Assembly: GCA_022843625.1 (NCBI GenBank)
Contig: JALHNH010000003.1
Span: 1-64,000, forward strand
Direction of reading: 5' to 3'
Origin: Bryobacter sp.
Lineage (GTDB): Bacteria > Acidobacteriota > Terriglobia > Bryobacterales > Bryobacteraceae
DNA: 64,000 bases
This document shows, one piece after another, positions 61,938 through 64,000 of the stretch. Position numbers and translations under genes: made by a program. The notes beneath the pieces are model-generated. The model searched no databases. It saw only the letters and a list, made by a program, of their open reading frames with translations, and was not told the DNA's origin. Positions within the stretch are counted from its first letter, which is position 1. The number at the start of each line of letters is the position of its first letter.

Positions 61938-63092
61938 TCACTGAAAAACGGCTACTTTGGGGGAATCTTTGACGTGACCGATTAAATCGGCCCGCTTTTG
62001 ATCCGGCCTTTCCAATGATAACGCTTCTACTGCCGTTCGTTTGGCATCCATGCGGACATGGCTGTACCGTTCCAGCATGGCCCGGCTAACGTGTCCCATG
62101 ATCGAGAGCATGCCGAATTCTGAAACTCCTACTTCGGCCATCTTCGAGCAAGCGGTATGCCGCAGGTCATGAATGCGAATTGAGATGTCTGCCGCATCTT
62201 TTAGCACTTCCCACGCCTTGCGAATGCTCACCATGCGCCGGGTGGAGTCATAGCGCCCCCGCACCTGCCGGAATGGGAATAGATACCGGTTGGCATCGGT
62301 GCCGCCGCATTCCTTTTGGTGCCACTCTGCAAACGCCACTAGCAGGTGGTGAAGGTCAACGTTCATGGGAATGATCCGGCCTGAGCTTGCCTTCGTCTTC
62401 GAGTCTCCAACGATGATGAACCTATCCACCAAATTCACGCGGCCCCATGTAAGGCCCAGGATTTCGCCTGAGCGCATTCCGGTCGTGAGTGCGATTCGGA
62501 TGAATGGGCCGATCAGCGGAGATTCGGCCTTTAGCGAAGCCTCTAGAAGCCTTTGTTCTTCCTCTGGTGCCAATGCCTTGCCTACGTCGTTTCGTTCGCG
62601 TAGTGGCTTCACGCTCGGCCATAGTTCGGAACGCTTACGGCCAATGCTGCGAGCCAGAATTCCCACTTCGATATTGATCGAGCGATTGCCAGCGCCCTCA
62701 GCGAGCCGCGCCCGGACGTATGCCCGAACGCGATCCTCATTCAAGTCTGGAATCATGACGGCCTCAAGGTGGCGTAGAACGTGCTTCATCAGCGAGCTTA
62801 CCCACTCGAACGACTTCGCCTTATGCCCATCGGCGTATCGTTCTTTGTAGGTTTGGCAGACTTGACCAACGGTACGAATCCGCGTTTCCTTGCCCTCGGA
62901 TGGTAGGCCAGCGATAGCCCGTTCTAGCTCCGTTTTCCGTCGCTTCACGGCATCTACTGCAAGGGTTTTCTTTGTGCATCCGGTAGACTCTCGAATGCGT
63001 TTTCCGCAATAGGTGAAGTCCATCCACCAGACGGCAGACTTTACGGGTTCGCCTGTTTTTGGGTCTTTGTACTTCGGCTGATAAATCGCCAT
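61938..63092 (-). CDS. int: Tyrosine recombinase/phage-type integrase
   Basis: 384 residues. The catalytic residues are all visible: R207 in GMRSGEILGL, a Lys in the beta-hairpin (around 232-234), H308 and R311 in IHDLRHTACSK, H334 in MGHVS and the nucleophile Y343 in ERYSHV. A SAM-like core-binding domain precedes it (about 75-165). It would integrate the element next to the tRNA-Arg. Its ATG shares one base with the stop of the small gene upstream. Confidence 0.95.
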   Translation of the reverse strand: MAIYQPKYKDPKTGEPVKSAVWWMDFTYCGKRIRESTGCTKKTLAVDAVKRRKTELERAIAGLPSEGKETRIRTVGQVCQTYKERYADGHKAKSFEWVSSLMKHVLRHLEAVMIPDLNEDRVRAYVRARLAEGAGNRSINIEVGILARSIGRKRSELWPSVKPLRERNDVGKALAPEEEQRLLEASLKAESPLIGPFIRIALTTGMRSGEILGLTWGRVNLVDRFIIVGDSKTKASSGRIIPMNVDLHHLLVAFAEWHQKECGGTDANRYLFPFRQVRGRYDSTRRMVSIRKAWEVLKDAADISIRIHDLRHTACSKMAEVGVSEFGMLSIMGHVSRAMLERYSHVRMDAKRTAVEALSLERPDQKRADLIGHVKDSPKVAVFQ

Positions 63093-63550
63093 TAGGCCAC
63101 CGCGCTTTCTTTGTTCGGCCCTTCGGCCTTCGCTAATGCCTCCCGGAGCATGGCGGGATAGAGGCGGGCTTGGATCTCGATATCACCTGTCAGAGCTTCC
63201 AGCGAATCCTTCAATTCTTCGACATGCCAATCAAGGGTCTTGAGGTCTAATTCCCCCTTTGAGTAGCTGAGGAGAATACGCTCGATAAACTCTTCAAAAG
63301 GCGTGATGGACCCTCGGCCATCCTGCCCCGCATTGATGGCTGCTTCGACGCTGCAAACGTCATACTTGGAAACCTCCAAGCACTTTCCGTCACTGGTCAA
63401 AAATAAGCCGCCTTCTTCTTCGCCCCGGATGACTGAGAGTGAGCGGTTGATTATGGCTTGCTCGTCTTTCGATACGTTCCGTTTTGCTGGTCTTGCGGTG
63501 GGTTTCGCCTTCTTCGCTTCGATGCTGATAGGCGTCTTTACGTGTTTCAT
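63092..63550 (-). CDS. Unknown protein of the integrated element
   Basis: 152 residues, charged, no signal or membrane segment. The N-terminus is basic (KTPISIEAKKAKPTARPAKR); the middle and C-terminus are helical and acidic. No family recognised. AGGAGAG lies nine bases before the ATG. Coupled to the integrase by a one-base overlap (TAATG), so it could act in excision or regulation; this is inferred from position only. Confidence 0.7.
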   Translation of the reverse strand: MKHVKTPISIEAKKAKPTARPAKRNVSKDEQAIINRSLSVIRGEEEGGLFLTSDGKCLEVSKYDVCSVEAAINAGQDGRGSITPFEEFIERILLSYSKGELDLKTLDWHVEELKDSLEALTGDIEIQARLYPAMLREALAKAEGPNKESAVA

Positions 63551-63687
63551 GGTGATTCTCTCTCCTGTTGTGTAGGTGTGGATATGTGCCGCCGCGCCGT
63601 CTCGGGGTGCCAGCGGCAGTGCGTGAGAAGCCGCTAGCCTAGCCGCGTTTGGCGCGTTCGCTCAGGCTGAAAAGTTGTGGGGTTGGG

Positions 63688-63703
63688 TTGCCCGATTGGG
63701 CAA
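63688..63703. repeat. Short hairpin in the element's intergenic region
   Basis: TTGCCC-GATT-GGGCAA is a six-pair stem with a four-base loop, downstream of the predicted transcription start and about 140 bases ahead of the small gene. Its right arm overlaps the GGGCAAGGGG box (63698-63707). Confidence 0.4.
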
Positions 63704-63821
63704 GGGGAGTGGGAAAATAGCTGAAGGCCATTTCGAGTTAGTACCTCGGTTTGGTTTAGAGAGACGGTAGGGTTCCAGCCCTGCCGCCTCTCGCCTAAGA
63801 CGATAACGCTGCCCCTTGCCC
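63698..63821. repeat. Ten-base inverted repeat spanning the promoter region
   Basis: GGGCAAGGGG (63698-63707) and CCCCTTGCCC (63812-63821) are exact complements 104 bases apart. The right arm lies in the spacer of the predicted -35/-10 promoter, an operator-like place. The left arm overlaps the small TTGCCC-GGGCAA hairpin. Confidence 0.5.
63759..63792 (-). other. Long hairpin at the predicted transcript 5' end
   Basis: The stem 63759-63772 pairs with 63779-63792, 14 positions with one mismatch and one G-T wobble, and a six-base loop. On the minus strand it begins right at the start predicted from the promoter at 63800-63829. It has no T-run on either strand, so 5' leader structure is more likely than a terminator, though it also lies just past the DnaB-like stop. 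Confidence 0.5.
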
Positions 63822-63829
63822 GTTGTCAA
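63800..63829 (-). promoter_or_regulatory. Sigma-70-type promoter candidate for the small gene and integrase
   Basis: A perfect TTGACA (-35, 63829-63824) is followed after 18 bases by TATCGT (-10, 63805-63800). The predicted start is near 63793, giving a leader of about 240 bases before the 152-residue gene. The intergenic stretch 63551-63841 otherwise holds only inverted repeats. Confidence 0.5.
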
Positions 63830-63841
63830 ACTGCCCCCCGC

Positions 63842-64000
63842 TCAATCCACCTCCACGAATCGCGTTAACGCCCCATCGAATCCAATTTCCACGGACCCAC
63901 GCGGCCCGTTCCGGTTCTTCTTTACGATGAGCCGATAGGGGAGGATCTCAGGCACGTATCCGGTTTCCGGCTTCTTTGGCACAAGGTAGACAATCCGGTC
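63842..64000 (-). CDS. DnaB-like replicative helicase, C-terminal fragment (runs off window)
   Basis: The last 52 residues of a protein whose start lies beyond the window edge. The motif RLIVKKNRNGPRGSVEIGF and TRFVEVD at the end match the C-terminal DNA-helicase tail of DnaB (the KxRNGPxG block). This is the phage or plasmid-type copy expected in an integrated element. No gap or frameshift is seen in the visible part. Confidence 0.75.
   Translation of the reverse strand, partial: DRIVYLVPKKPETGYVPEILPYRLIVKKNRNGPRGSVEIGFDGALTRFVEVD

Noticed and set aside
1..64000. CRISPR arrays, rRNA operon, complete insertion sequence
   Set aside because: No regularly spaced repeats, no rRNA-like sequence and no transposase gene with terminal repeats were seen on reading both strands.

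Overview
The window looks like chromosome from an Acidobacteriota member of the Bryobacterales/Solibacter type. This is inferred from protein content, not from rRNA. Pointers are a secreted protein with the TIGR03437-like N-terminal domain that is expanded in Solibacter relatives, many Tat- or Sec-exported hydrolases and oxidoreductases (M28, ceramidase-like, DUF1080, aldo/keto reductase, sugar isomerase), a flagellar operon and a cbb3 oxidase. Genes are densely packed and overlaps of 1-11 bases are frequent. Nearly all head-to-head gene pairs are separated by fewer than 70 bases.

Layout. 0-7.2 kb: murJ, an M20 dipeptidase, an exported metallo-beta-lactamase-fold hydrolase, a large secreted TIGR03437-type protein and a YkgJ-type cysteine-cluster protein. 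7.3-13.8 kb: flagellar basal body/export operon flgB-flgC-fliE-fliF-fliG-fliH-fliI-fliJ behind a good sigma-54 promoter candidate. 13.8-19.5 kb (minus): M28 peptidase, dsbD, plsX, rpmF and the DUF177/YceD gene. 19.6-20.7 kb: an exported D-amino-acid-oxidase-like protein whose sequence order is circularly permuted. 20.8-29.8 kb (minus): a long run ccoS-ccoN-ccoO-monohaem cytochrome c-ccoI-small membrane protein, followed with almost no gap by a PAS hybrid kinase, a single-domain receiver and a sigma-54 activator. 29.9-36.3 kb: membrane and envelope glycosyltransferases, a renalase-like flavoprotein, a PrmA-like methyltransferase and a small methyltransferase-like ORF. 36.3-40.8 kb: Xaa-Pro aminopeptidase, CHASE2 sensor kinase and a second sigma-54 activator. 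40.9-50.4 kb: hydrolase, quinone oxidoreductase, queA, tsaD, sugar isomerase, DinB, then dacB-clpP, a secreted protein and a radical SAM enzyme. 50.4-57.7 kb (minus): zinc-ribbon protein, DUF2339 membrane protein, esterase, AhpD-like protein, periplasmic-binding-domain hybrid kinase and ceramidase-like protein. 57.8-61.8 kb: a tight operon of aldo/keto reductase, Cys/His-motif secreted protein, dihaem peroxidase and an orphan sugar-binding lipoprotein, facing a DUF1080 gene.

From 61.8 kb to the end, a tRNA-Arg(TCT) gene is followed by a tyrosine integrase, a small unknown gene, a structured intergenic region with a promoter, and the C-terminal end of a DnaB-like helicase. This is one end of an integrated phage-like or island element that runs off the window.

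The strongest unusual observations are the circularly permuted amino acid oxidase, the apparent co-transcription of a cbb3 oxidase set with a three-gene PAS/NtrC signalling module, the Cys/His protein-peroxidase operon, the sigma-54 flagellar promoter with almost no leader, and the structured control region of the integrated element. No CRISPR array, rRNA or complete insertion sequence was seen.
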